Positions 1 through 8,750 are shown, counted from the first letter of the stretch. The stretch: 47,897 bases of DNA from Mycobacterium sp. 852013-50091_SCH5140682 (GCF_001665685.1 NZ_LZTB01000055.1:1-47897), one strand, 5' to 3'. The notes: generated by a model not told the origin, from the sequence alone. A program made the numbers and translations.

Positions 1-55
1 ACCGGCACACGGTGCGGGGCGTCCGGTGTCCGGCCCCGTGGCACCATAGGACCCG

Positions 56-103
56 ATGAATACCCGCCGTGAGCTGCCCGCGTCGCCCTACCTGGCCGCC
101 GTA
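56..103 (+). pseudogene. hemE: 5' fragment of hemE (uroporphyrinogen III decarboxylase), 16 codons
   Basis: The ATG at 56 is preceded by AGGA five bases upstream and encodes MNTRRELPASPYLAAV. This matches, from memory, the N-terminus of mycobacterial HemE (M-TRR-LP-SPYLAAV) at about 13 of 16 positions. HemE decarboxylates uroporphyrinogen III in haem synthesis. After codon 16 the expected continuation (GRKP..RVPVW.MRQAGRSLPEYR) is absent, and the frame runs into proline/arginine-rich sequence that is the antisense of another gene. In M. tuberculosis hemE lies at a different locus (Rv2678c) from the mycolate cluster. I read this as the edge of a chimeric contig rather than a working or decayed gene. 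Positions 1-55 would then be the hemE upstream region. Confidence 0.6.
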
Positions 104-107
104 AGAG

Positions 108-257
108 ACCGGGCCCCGCACCGGGGGCCCCTGGACCCGGGGGCGGGGGCGGCGGGTCCGCACTGGCGACTGCGGTGCCAAATCCCAACGCCGCCAAGGA
201 CAAGCCGGCGCAGACCGCGAACGTTCCCATCAGGCTACGTGTGACACTGCTCGACAA
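108..257 (-). CDS. Truncated small secreted protein with Sec signal peptide and Pro-rich start of mature region
   Basis: On the minus strand a TTG at 257 follows the ribosome-binding-like stretch AAGGGAGAG. An internal ATG at 230 is an alternative start. From the TTG, residues 1-33 form a signal peptide with one arginine, a hydrophobic core (GLSLAALGFGTAV) and an ASA cleavage site, followed by DPPPPPPGPGAPG. Short exported mycobacterial proteins often begin like this (signal peptide, then ADP and a Pro/Gly-rich stretch). The frame stays open to position 1, but from about 107 the DNA is hemE antisense, so the true C-terminus is missing. It lies 110 bases beyond the flavoprotein stop, in the same direction. 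No function can be assigned. Confidence 0.45.
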
Positions 258-367
258 TCATCTCTCCCTTCATGACGAAATACTCGTTGCGGGTGAGACG
301 TTAGCGACGGACGTTATCCGAGTTCTGGCAAAAGAATATGCGTGGGCTATGTCTTCGTCCACGAGGG

Positions 368-1774
368 TTAACGGGCCAGATGATCCAAAGCGAGCTGCGC
401 CGCGTTGGCCCCGCACATACCGTGTGCGCCCGGACCGGGCGGGGTCGCGGCCGAGCAGATGTACATCCCGGGAACGCCAAGACGGTAGGGCTGCAACGTC
501 ATCCGCGGTCCGAACACCAGCTGCCGAATATCCTTGGCGCCCGTGCAGATATCGCCACCGACATAGTTGAGGTTGCATACCGAGATCTCGGTGGTGGTGC
601 GCACGGCCATCCCGACAATGCGGTCCCGGAAGCCGGGCGCGAACCGTTCGAACTGGCCGATGATCGCTTCGGTGGCATCGCCGGTATATCCGTGCGGCAC
701 ATGGGCATACGAGTAGATCGGGTTGATGTCGCCGACCGATCGTTGCGGGTCGGCCAGATACTGCTGGCCCACCAGTACGAACGGCCGCTGCGGCATGCGT
801 CCGGCGTGGATATCTCGTTCGGTGCCTGCGATTTCGTCGAAGCTCCCGCCGAGATGCACGGTGCCGGCCTTGCCGACCTGCGAGTTGCGCCACGGCACCG
901 GGCCCTGCACCGCGAAATCCACCTTGAACGCGCCCGGGCCATACCGGAAGCCGTTGAACTGCTTGGCGATTACGCGCGGAAGCCGGTCACCGAGGATAGC
1001 TGCGACGGCGGTCGGCGCGAGATCGAACATGGTGATGTCGGCGGCGGGCAGCTGAGCAGCCGAGGTCACCCGAACACCGGTCTGCACTTTGCCGCCGAGA
1101 TCGGCGAGCGCCGCGGCCAGCGCATCGGTGATCGACTGCGAGCCGCCCGCGGCCACCGGCCAGCCGTGTCGGTGCCCCGCGGTGATGATGCCCAGGCCGA
1201 TCGCCGAGGTCAGTGGACGATGCAGCGGCTGAAAGGTATGTGCCGCAACGCCTCCGAACAGTGCCCTGGCCTGCGGCGTGCGGAACAGCCGGCTCAGCGC
1301 CGAGGCGGGCAGCACCGTCGGTGCCCCGAACCGGGCCAGCGCGAGCGGGTGTTTCGGCACCCGAAGCAGCGGGCCCATGATGTCCTGCGCGAGCGCGTCG
1401 AAGCGGGCTGACGGGCCACCGAACAACGCCTTCCAGCGCGTGCCGTCGGCGCCCAACCCGGCGGCGGTGTCCTCGACACTGCGCCACAGCAGGCCCGCGC
1501 CGCCGTCGTCCAGCGGGTGCGCGCAGTCGATTTCGGGTAGGCGCCACTCGATCGGCAGATCGAGCCCGGACAAGAAGGCCGAGCCGACGGCCATCGGATG
1601 GATCGCTGCGCAGTGGTCGTGAATCAAGCCAGGCACGATGGCCTCACCCGATCGCACTCCCCCACCGATCTCGTCCTTGGCCTCCAACACCGTGACGTCC
1701 ACGCCGCGGGCCGCCAGGGTGATGGCGGCAGCGAGCCCGTTGGGCCCGCTACCGACCACGACCGCGGTGCTCAT
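368..1774 (-). CDS. Phytoene dehydrogenase-like NAD(P)/FAD-dependent oxidoreductase
   Basis: A 468-residue flavoprotein. The N-terminus has a dinucleotide-binding fold, VVVGSGPNGLAAAITLAARG (GxGxxG), ending at the ribose-binding acid in TVLEAKDEIGGG. The C-terminus carries the second FAD-binding stretch around GMYICSAATPPGPGAHGMCG. This pattern is typical of the phytoene desaturase / carotenoid isomerase-like family (COG1233), which oxidises or isomerises polyene or lipid substrates. The real substrate is unknown. It is the last clear gene of a minus-strand run, 31 bases after the DUF3556-like gene, which itself follows an acyl-CoA synthetase; this suggests a lipid substrate. No carotenoid genes such as crtB or crtE are visible nearby, so a carotenoid role is not supported. 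Confidence 0.85.
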   Translation of the reverse strand: MSTAVVVGSGPNGLAAAITLAARGVDVTVLEAKDEIGGGVRSGEAIVPGLIHDHCAAIHPMAVGSAFLSGLDLPIEWRLPEIDCAHPLDDGGAGLLWRSVEDTAAGLGADGTRWKALFGGPSARFDALAQDIMGPLLRVPKHPLALARFGAPTVLPASALSRLFRTPQARALFGGVAAHTFQPLHRPLTSAIGLGIITAGHRHGWPVAAGGSQSITDALAAALADLGGKVQTGVRVTSAAQLPAADITMFDLAPTAVAAILGDRLPRVIAKQFNGFRYGPGAFKVDFAVQGPVPWRNSQVGKAGTVHLGGSFDEIAGTERDIHAGRMPQRPFVLVGQQYLADPQRSVGDINPIYSYAHVPHGYTGDATEAIIGQFERFAPGFRDRIVGMAVRTTTEISVCNLNYVGGDICTGAKDIRQLVFGPRMTLQPYRLGVPGMYICSAATPPGPGAHGMCGANAAQLALDHLAR

Positions 1775-1805
1775 GCGCGATCCGCCTTCGCTACTCGCTG
1801 GGCAC

Positions 1806-3572
1806 TCACGCCCGGACTCCGGCCCGGCGCCACGTCACGTTCAGCGGGATCGGGCCGTTGGGCAGCCACGGCTGCTCCTCGACCAGGTCCGCGACGTTCC
1901 AGGTGCCTCGCTCGATGACTCCGAGGGCCGCGTCGATCACCTTGTACTCCTGGGTCTTCTTGTGGATCGGCTGCGACTCGACCCATGCGATCACGAACTC
2001 GCCGGGCTCGAACTGCGCTTCGGTCTGGATGGCCCGGATCAGATCCTCATTGTGCAGGTGCCCGTCGCCGAAGTTGAACCCGATGATGGTGTTGCAGGAC
2101 ATCTCACCCTCCCGCACGGTGCGGATGTCGATGTCGGGCAGGTTCTTCAGGAGCACCGAGTACAGGCCGCGACCCTGACTGTGCATGGCCCGCCATGCCG
2201 TCACCTGCTGGGTGAACACCTCCGCGGCCACCGGATCCCAGCCGAAGTTGATGTACTGGTCCACCGTGTTGGGCGCGGAGCGGGTCACCCGGTTGAGCTT
2301 CTGTTCGGCGCCGGGGGTGAACGTCCACACCGCCGAAGCCCAGTTGCCTGCGTACTGCCGCATCGCGGGCAGGAAGGACACGAGGTCAGGGCGCAGGTTG
2401 CCCAGGACCGGGAAGAAGCACAACCCGATGAGCAGCACGACGGTGAGCCACGGTGAGGACATGTCCCAGACGGCATACCCGTTCCAGTTCGGGAAACCCA
2501 CGAATAGGAACACGGTCGCGTAGGCGAACAGCACATTCCATTCGACCGGGACCGCCAGCGGGAACGTCGAGATGATGAACAAGTGGAAGCACACCATGAC
2601 GGCTGCAGCGCAGAACGTCAGCCACGGCCACGGTGACAGCAGCAGCGCCAGCGGGGCGACGATCTCGACGAAACTGCCGGGGCCGTGCGCCATGAACGTG
2701 GACAGGTGCGACGGGCGCAGGTCGTGAGGGAAGTTGCGGTAGTGCGCGCGCTTGAGCCACTTGAACGGAAGCGTCGGGCTGTTGCTCACCATCGGCGGGA
2801 TGACGTTGGTGAAATGCAGACCGAACTTCGAGATACCGGCCCAGATCCACACTGTGCCGATCAGCAGCTTGCCCGCGATGATCATGTCGACGAACGGCAG
2901 CGTGGTGAAGAACAGCAGCGCGGGCAGATACTGCTCGCCGCGGGCCGCCAAGAAGATGGTCTTGTCGCGCAGGCCGATCAGCACCAGCAGCACCATGGGC
3001 ACGATCAGCAGGGCGGGATTGACCAGACCGGAGGTGTTGTCCGGCAGCACTTTCGACAGTGAGTCGCTGTGCACGCCGGGTGCCACCAGCGCTACGGTCA
3101 CGCTGACGATCAGCGCCAGGTAGACGGCGACGTCGAACCACGTGCGGCGATCGCCGTCGGTGAACGGCACCGCCTTCCACGGCCGCAGCCGAATCGTGTT
3201 GACCTTGGCCCAGAATCGGTAACCCCCGGTCATCGGCTTGGTCTTGCCGGCCAGCGGCCCCCATGATCCCGCCAGCCCGATGAGCTCAAGCAGAATGGTC
3301 CACAGGATCACCTTCTGGTACATGATCGGCTGGTTCCACCAGCCCGACACATGCCAGAACGCCGGGAGATGCGATGTGGCCGTGGCGATCACGACTCCAC
3401 CGAGGGCGTAGAAGAACACCAGCTTGACGATGTAGAGGACATGGATCATGCGAGGCGCGCCGAGGCCGTGATCCGCCCACTTGGTGGTCATGATGCGGAT
3501 CCGCTCCATCAGTGGCTGGCGCAGAAAGTCTTCCAGGTCGACGTCGGGTAGCGTCGGCGTGACGAATCCCAT
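1806..3572 (-). CDS. Multi-spanning membrane protein, DUF3556-like
   Basis: 588 residues. The start is well supported: AAAGGAGG lies a few bases before the ATG at 3572. The first two thirds contain many hydrophobic helices (for example VKLVFFYALGGVVIATA, VAVYLALIVSVTVALVAPG, LALLLSPWPWLTFCAAAVMVC and VVLLIGLCFFPVLGNL). The last third, from about residue 430, is soluble. I recognise it as resembling DUF3556, an uncharacterised actinobacterial membrane family; the family name is from memory. The layout of Trp/Arg-rich loops between helices loosely recalls HTTM / vitamin-K-carboxylase-like proteins, but no catalytic motif is clear. It sits 25 bases after the FadD stop and 31 bases before the flavoprotein, so all three are probably co-transcribed. 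Confidence 0.75.
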   Translation of the reverse strand: MGFVTPTLPDVDLEDFLRQPLMERIRIMTTKWADHGLGAPRMIHVLYIVKLVFFYALGGVVIATATSHLPAFWHVSGWWNQPIMYQKVILWTILLELIGLAGSWGPLAGKTKPMTGGYRFWAKVNTIRLRPWKAVPFTDGDRRTWFDVAVYLALIVSVTVALVAPGVHSDSLSKVLPDNTSGLVNPALLIVPMVLLVLIGLRDKTIFLAARGEQYLPALLFFTTLPFVDMIIAGKLLIGTVWIWAGISKFGLHFTNVIPPMVSNSPTLPFKWLKRAHYRNFPHDLRPSHLSTFMAHGPGSFVEIVAPLALLLSPWPWLTFCAAAVMVCFHLFIISTFPLAVPVEWNVLFAYATVFLFVGFPNWNGYAVWDMSSPWLTVVLLIGLCFFPVLGNLRPDLVSFLPAMRQYAGNWASAVWTFTPGAEQKLNRVTRSAPNTVDQYINFGWDPVAAEVFTQQVTAWRAMHSQGRGLYSVLLKNLPDIDIRTVREGEMSCNTIIGFNFGDGHLHNEDLIRAIQTEAQFEPGEFVIAWVESQPIHKKTQEYKVIDAALGVIERGTWNVADLVEEQPWLPNGPIPLNVTWRRAGVRA

Positions 3573-3597
3573 GATGACCTCCTTTGGTGGGATCAGG

Positions 3598-5058
3598 TTA
3601 GTTTTGTGGGGCGGCGGCGGTGAGGGTTTTGCGCAGTGCCGGCTTGGCGATCTTGCCGACCGCGTTCTTGGGTAACTCGTCGAGCATCGTGATCTGCACG
3701 GGCAGTTTGTATTTCGAGAGCGACGCGCGCAGGTGCGCGGCGATCTCGTCGGTCGTGAGATCGGCGCCGGTGTGCAGTGAGACGAACAGCACCGGCTCCT
3801 CGCCGTACAGCGTGCTGGCCTTGCCGACGACGGCCGCCTCCGCGACGTCCGGGAGGTGGTAGACGACGCTTTCGATCTCCTTGGGGTAGATGTTCTCTCC
3901 GCCGCGGATGATCATGTCCTTGGCCCGGTCGACCAGCACCAGGTAGCCCTCCTCGTCGAACCGCCCGACGTCGCCGGTGTACAGCCAGCCGTCGACGATG
4001 GTCTTGGCGGTCTCCTCCGGACGGTTGAGGTAGCCCCGCATCACGTTGGGGCCCTTGATGATGACCTCGCCGACCTCACCTTGGGGAAGGGGCGTCCCTG
4101 CCGCGTCGACGATACGAATCTCTTGACCCGGCAACGGGATTCCCACGGTTCCGGGCTTGCGCTTGCCGTTGAGCGGGTTGCCGGTGCTGGCGCACGACCC
4201 CTCCGACAGGCCGTAGCCTTCGATGAGCCCGATGCCGTAGCGGTTCTCGAATCGCTCCAGCAGTTCGACGCTGGCCGGGGCCGCGCCGCACACCGCGAAC
4301 CGCACGGACCTGGTGTCGGGCTGCACCTCGGCAGGCAGGCCGGCGAGCATCGTGTAAATCGTTGGCACCGCCGAGAAGTAGGTGGCCCGGCTGGCCTCGA
4401 CGCGGTCGAAGAACGTGGTCGGGTTGAACCGCCCGGCGATGGTGGCCCGCCCGCCCGCGATGAGCGGCGAGAGAATGCTCACCACGATGCCGTTGACGTG
4501 AAAAAGCGGCAGGATGAGCAGGCTGTGGTCGGCCGGGGTCAGCTCGAAGCCCTCGATCACCATGTCACACATGGCGTTGACGTTGCCGTGATCGAGCATC
4601 ACGCCCTTGGGTCTGCCGGTGGTGCCGCTGGTGTAGATCAGCAGCGCGAGCGCGTCGGCGGGGTTGTCGACCGGGTCTGCGGCGTCGGGCTCACCGGTCA
4701 GGTCGTCCACGTGCAGCACCGGGATGTCGGCTTCGACGTCGCGGTCGGCGATCAACACCACCGATCCGGCGTCGGCGACCTGGTAGGCGACCTCGGCGGG
4801 CACCAGGGTCGGGCTGATCGGGGTGACGGCCGCGCCCAAGCGCCAGGCCGCGAACAGCGCGACCACGAACTCGGTGCGGTTGGGGAGCATGACGGCCACG
4901 ACGGTGCCGGGGCCCACCCCGTGAGCCCGCAAGGCTGCCGCGGCCCGCTGGACGGCGTCGAGGAACGCGGTGTTGTCGAGGTCGAGGTGGTCGTCGGCGA
5001 CGGCGGGAGCGTGCGGCGCGGCGGCGGCGCGGCGGTCAGGCAGCAGAGCGAGGAACAT
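3598..5058 (-). CDS. Acyl-CoA synthetase (FadD-like, class I adenylate-forming enzyme)
   Basis: About 486 residues from the ATG at 5058; a GTG at 5091 would add 11 residues and cannot be excluded. The ATP-binding loop is YTSGTTGRPKG (about residues 142-152). The adenylation motif YGLSEGS, the hinge region GWLYTGDVGRFDEEGYLVLVDRAKDMI and the C-terminal catalytic-lysine region PKNAVGKIAKPALR are all present. Such enzymes activate a carboxylic acid to an acyl-adenylate and then to a CoA thioester. The lack of a FAAL-type insertion and the short length suggest a CoA ligase rather than an AMP ligase. It is the first gene of the minus-strand operon and is divergent from the PucR regulator. The acid it uses cannot be read from the sequence. 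Confidence 0.88.
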   Translation of the reverse strand: MFLALLPDRRAAAAPHAPAVADDHLDLDNTAFLDAVQRAAAALRAHGVGPGTVVAVMLPNRTEFVVALFAAWRLGAAVTPISPTLVPAEVAYQVADAGSVVLIADRDVEADIPVLHVDDLTGEPDAADPVDNPADALALLIYTSGTTGRPKGVMLDHGNVNAMCDMVIEGFELTPADHSLLILPLFHVNGIVVSILSPLIAGGRATIAGRFNPTTFFDRVEASRATYFSAVPTIYTMLAGLPAEVQPDTRSVRFAVCGAAPASVELLERFENRYGIGLIEGYGLSEGSCASTGNPLNGKRKPGTVGIPLPGQEIRIVDAAGTPLPQGEVGEVIIKGPNVMRGYLNRPEETAKTIVDGWLYTGDVGRFDEEGYLVLVDRAKDMIIRGGENIYPKEIESVVYHLPDVAEAAVVGKASTLYGEEPVLFVSLHTGADLTTDEIAAHLRASLSKYKLPVQITMLDELPKNAVGKIAKPALRKTLTAAAPQN

Positions 5059-5123
5059 GTCACGACAGTAGAAATTTGTGGCTCCCGCCACACCGTCGCG
5101 CGCCGATGAACTTGATTTGCCGG

Positions 5124-5142
5124 TTTGTTGTCCGGAAACAAA
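5124..5142. promoter_or_regulatory. Near-palindrome in the fadD/pucR divergent promoter region (candidate operator)
   Basis: TTTGTTGTCCGGAAACAAA has arms TTTGTT and AACAAA around a CCGG-containing centre. The outer bases ATTTG (5117-5121) and CAAAT (5139-5143) add partial symmetry. It lies in the 105-base gap between the two divergent starts (5058 on minus, 5164 on plus), where a regulator of both arms would bind. It is AT-rich against its GC-rich surroundings. No PucR consensus was compared. Confidence 0.45.
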
Positions 5143-5163
5143 TTCGCGTTCTACGGTCTAGGC

Positions 5164-6414
5164 ATGGATCCGGCGGTCAGCGCGGCCACCGCTGTGGTGA
5201 TGACCCGGCTGATAAACCGCCAGGCCGAGGTCGCCCGCGCCGTCCAACGGCACCTGGCCAGCGATATCGCCGATCTGCGGGGGGACCCCGAGATCCTGGA
5301 ACTGCTGGCATCCAGCGTCGAGGGCAACGTCGACACCATCTTCCACGCACTGCGTCACAACATATCGCTGGAGAACATCGAAGCTCCGACCGCGGCGCTG
5401 GAGTACGCGCGGCGCATCGCCCAGCGCGGGGTGCCGATGAACGCGTTGGTCCGCGCCTATCGACTGGGCCATGGCATGGTGCTCGACGTCGCCGCCGAGG
5501 AGATCAACAAGGCCGGGCTGGATGCCGAGACCGGCTTCTCGGTGTTCGAGCGGATGACCTCGGTGACCTTCCGGTACATCGACTGGATCACCCAGCAGGT
5601 GGAGGTGGTCTATGAGGACGAACGCGATCGGTGGCTGACCAATCGCAACAGTGCCCGCGCACTGCGGGTGCGGGAGGTGCTGGCCACAGATACGGGCGCC
5701 CCGGATGCGCTCAGCACGGCGCTCGGGTATCCGATGCGGCGCACGCACCTGGCCGTGGTGTTGTGGTGCCCGGCTGAGTCCGGTTCCGAGGATGGCCTGG
5801 CCCGACTGGAGCAGTTCCTGCGCGAACTCGCCGAAGCTGTTGGTGCGCAGGGCGATCCGTTGTTCGTCGCGGCCGACCGTACCAGCGGATGGGGCTGGAT
5901 TCCGTTGTCCCCCAACAATGCACCTGCGGTCGCGGGCAACGCCAAGCAGTTCGTCGCCGCGCATTCGGCGGCGCCGCGGGTCGCGCTGGGCACCCCGCTG
6001 CCCGGGGTCGACGGCTTCCGGCGCTCGCACCGGCAGGCCCGTCGCGCGCAGGATGTGGCGATCGCAGGCGACGCCGGCGGCGTCACGGCAGCCGGTGATC
6101 CCGGGCTCGCGGCCGCGGCCCTGCTCGGGGACAAGCTGGACGAGGCCCGCGAGTGGGTTGCCGACGTGCTCGGCCCGCTGGCCTGCGACACCGACAACGA
6201 CGCCCGGCTGCGCGAGACGCTGCGGGTGTTCCTGCAGCACGGCAACAGCTACAAGTCCGCGGCCGAGGAACTCAGCCTGCACTTCAACTCGGTCAAGTAC
6301 CGCGTGCTCCGCGCGGAGGACCGCCGCGGGCGCCCGATCGGCGACGACCGCCTCGACGTGGAACTGGCTCTGCTGCTGTGCCATTGGTACGGCACGGCGG
6401 TGCTAGCGGGCTGA
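5164..6414 (+). CDS. PucR/CdaR-family transcriptional regulator
   Basis: 416 residues from the ATG at 5164; a TTG at 5125 would place the start inside the near-palindrome and is less likely. The N-terminal 150 residues are helical (NRQAEVARAVQRHLASDIADL ... MNALVRAYRLGHGMVLD) and resemble the RsbRD-like sensory domain. The middle looks like the GGDEF-like domain of CdaR regulators. The C-terminus has the PucR helix-turn-helix: LRETLRVFLQHGNSYKSAAEELSLHFNSVKYRV. These proteins usually control neighbouring catabolic genes in response to a small molecule. It is divergent from the FadD-DUF3556-flavoprotein operon, its probable target. Its 3' end overlaps the convergent molybdopterin gene by 12 bases. 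Confidence 0.88.
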   Translation: MDPAVSAATAVVMTRLINRQAEVARAVQRHLASDIADLRGDPEILELLASSVEGNVDTIFHALRHNISLENIEAPTAALEYARRIAQRGVPMNALVRAYRLGHGMVLDVAAEEINKAGLDAETGFSVFERMTSVTFRYIDWITQQVEVVYEDERDRWLTNRNSARALRVREVLATDTGAPDALSTALGYPMRRTHLAVVLWCPAESGSEDGLARLEQFLRELAEAVGAQGDPLFVAADRTSGWGWIPLSPNNAPAVAGNAKQFVAAHSAAPRVALGTPLPGVDGFRRSHRQARRAQDVAIAGDAGGVTAAGDPGLAAAALLGDKLDEAREWVADVLGPLACDTDNDARLRETLRVFLQHGNSYKSAAEELSLHFNSVKYRVLRAEDRRGRPIGDDRLDVELALLLCHWYGTAVLAG

Positions 6415-8655
6415 GACGGTCACCGTCACCGGGATCCCGTTCAGCGCGCCGTTACCGGACGGCTCGTCCAGGAAGTCCGGCGGCGAGAGCACGTTGGTGT
6501 TCACTCCCGGCGATGCGTTGGCCACCGAAAGCTGCGTGCCGGACAGCCCGTGGCCCCAACCGTGCGGCATCGAGACCACGCCCTGCTTGATGGCGTCGGT
6601 GATCTCGACCGGCACGTCGATGCTGCCGCCGGCCGAGGTGACCGTGACGACATCGCCGTCGGACACGTCGTTGGCTTCGGCATCCGCCGGGTGCATCAAC
6701 AGCGTGCAGCGGTCCTTGCCCTTCATCAAGGCAGGCACGTTGTGCAGCCACGAGTTACACGACCGCAGGTGGCGTCGACTGACCAGCACCAGGTCGACCG
6801 GGTCGCGCCGCAGCCGCTCGGCGAGCCGGGGCAGGTCGTCGATGAGGTACTGCGGCGCCAGCCGGACCTTGCCCTCCGGCGTCGACAACACGTCGGTCAG
6901 CCGCGACTGCATCGGCCCGAAGTTGATGCCGTTGGGCTGTGCCTTGAGCTGCTCGAGCGTGAGACCGCCGGGCTTCTCGCCGTAGCGGTCGCCGAACGGT
7001 CCGGTGCGCAGGGTCAGATCGAGAATCCGTTCCGGACCGCCCTTTTCGTAATGCTTGCGGATCTCCGCACCGTCAAGACCCTGTGTGAAGCAGAGGTAGT
7101 CGAACCAGCCGTCGTCGATCGCGGTGACCTCGACGTCCTCGGCGGGGGTCCCGGTGCACAGGCCGGTCAACCGGATCATGATCTCCCACTCCTCCGGGCG
7201 ATCCGGATCCTCGGGGGCGAACACCGGTGGCGAGTAGTTGGCGAAACTGTTGACCGCGTTGTTCAGCAGCAGATCATCGTGGTGCGGCTGCTCGAACGGC
7301 GAAAGACCAGGCAGGATGACGTGCGCGTGGCGGGTGGTCTCGTTGAGCGCGTTGTCGATGGAGATCATGGCGTCCAGCCCGGCAAGTGCCTCGCCGAGTT
7401 TGTGTCCGGCCGGGGTGGACAGCACCGGGTTGCCCGCGACCGTGATCAGCGCCCGCACCTGCCCGTCGCCGGGAGTGACGATCTCTTCTGCCAGGCACGA
7501 CACCGGGGCTTGTCCCAGAACCTCTTTGGCGCCGCGGACCCGGGTACGCCACCGCCCGAACTCAGGCTTGCCGCCTTCCAGACCCGGTTGAGGCTGAGCC
7601 GTCAGCGACCACGCCGCGGCGAGCGGGAACATGCTGCCGCCTCGGGTGTCGAAATGGCCGGTGAGGATGTTCACCACGTCGACGAGCCAGCTGGCGAGGC
7701 TGCCGAATTCCTGGTTGCACGTGCCGATCCGGCCGTACACCACGGCGCGTTCGGTGCCGGACAGTTGGCGGGCCAGCTCGCGGATGCGCTCGGCATCGAT
7801 ACCGGTGACAGGTGCGACGCGCTCGGGTGTCCACTCGGCGGCGATGGCGCCGACGGTCTGCACCCCGTCCACATACGGTTCGGTGTGCCCCAGCGTGACG
7901 AGGCCTTCGTCGAACAACGTGTGCACGACACCCAACAGCAGGGCAGCATCAGCGCCCGGTGTGATGGCGAGCCATTCGTCGGCCTTGGCAGCGGTCGCGG
8001 TACGCACCGGGTCGATGACAATCACCTTGCCGCGCTGCCGGATTCGACCGATGGCGCCCATGACGTCAGGGGCGCTGAGCACCGAGCCCTGCGAGGCTGC
8101 CGGGTTGGCGCCCATCACCACCAGCAGGTCGGTGTGCTCGATATCGGGAACCGGGAAACTCCACCAGCCGCCGTACATCAGATGCGAGGTCAGGTTCTTG
8201 GGCCACTGGTCGACGGTGCCCGCCGAATAGCTGGTCGGAATGCCCGAAAGACCCAGCAGGACACCGATGTAACGGCCCAGTGAGAAGGTGTGCGCACTCG
8301 GGTTGCCGATGTAACTCGACACCGCGGCAATGCCGTACTTCTGGATGACGGGGGTCAGCAGCTCGGTGCACCGGCGGAATGCGGTGTCCCAGTCGACTTC
8401 TCGCCACTGTCCGGCAACCTTGACCATGGGCCTGCGGATGCGATCGGGGTCGTCGTGCAGGGCCGCCAGCGCGGCGCCCTTGGGGCAGATGTGTCCCCGG
8501 CTCCACACGTCGTTGCGATTGCCCCGGATCTGCGCGACCCGGCCGTTCTCGACGTGAATCTCAAGTCCGCACATCGCTTCACACAGCGGGCAGGTACGCA
8601 GGTGCAGGCCGTCTGCGCCGATGGCAGCCAGCGGCAGGGAAACTCCAGCGGTCAT
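6403..8655 (-). CDS. Molybdopterin-dependent oxidoreductase (DMSO reductase family) with N-terminal [4Fe-4S] motif
   Basis: 750 residues. The N-terminus carries a [4Fe-4S] ligand set C22-x2-C25-x3-C29-x27-C57 followed by PKG, as in formate dehydrogenase or NapA-type catalytic subunits. Bis-MGD-binding regions follow (GANPAASQGS, GRIGTCNQEFG). The C-terminal molydop-binding domain contains VLVSRRHLRSCNSWLHNVP and DGDVVTVTSAGG. No twin-arginine signal is present, so it is probably cytoplasmic. No selenocysteine or obvious molybdenum-ligand Cys is visible in the usual region (SYSAGTVDQWPKN), so the metal ligand and substrate are undetermined. No electron-transfer subunit lies beside it. It is convergent with the PucR gene and 163 bases before the accD4 stop. 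Confidence 0.85.
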   Translation of the reverse strand: MTAGVSLPLAAIGADGLHLRTCPLCEAMCGLEIHVENGRVAQIRGNRNDVWSRGHICPKGAALAALHDDPDRIRRPMVKVAGQWREVDWDTAFRRCTELLTPVIQKYGIAAVSSYIGNPSAHTFSLGRYIGVLLGLSGIPTSYSAGTVDQWPKNLTSHLMYGGWWSFPVPDIEHTDLLVVMGANPAASQGSVLSAPDVMGAIGRIRQRGKVIVIDPVRTATAAKADEWLAITPGADAALLLGVVHTLFDEGLVTLGHTEPYVDGVQTVGAIAAEWTPERVAPVTGIDAERIRELARQLSGTERAVVYGRIGTCNQEFGSLASWLVDVVNILTGHFDTRGGSMFPLAAAWSLTAQPQPGLEGGKPEFGRWRTRVRGAKEVLGQAPVSCLAEEIVTPGDGQVRALITVAGNPVLSTPAGHKLGEALAGLDAMISIDNALNETTRHAHVILPGLSPFEQPHHDDLLLNNAVNSFANYSPPVFAPEDPDRPEEWEIMIRLTGLCTGTPAEDVEVTAIDDGWFDYLCFTQGLDGAEIRKHYEKGGPERILDLTLRTGPFGDRYGEKPGGLTLEQLKAQPNGINFGPMQSRLTDVLSTPEGKVRLAPQYLIDDLPRLAERLRRDPVDLVLVSRRHLRSCNSWLHNVPALMKGKDRCTLLMHPADAEANDVSDGDVVTVTSAGGSIDVPVEITDAIKQGVVSMPHGWGHGLSGTQLSVANASPGVNTNVLSPPDFLDEPSGNGALNGIPVTVTVSAR

Positions 8656-8750
8656 CAGCCCACGCTAATGACAAATTTGACGTTTCGGACCGCATTGGCC
8701 CGCTGAGCGGGACAGTTCGGTGGCCGACCCCCTCGGCGAGCAGCCACCAA

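Noticed and set aside
56..244. 62-codon plus-strand open frame as a full gene
   Set aside because: Only the first 16 codons are gene-like (hemE); the rest is antisense to the truncated secreted-protein gene.
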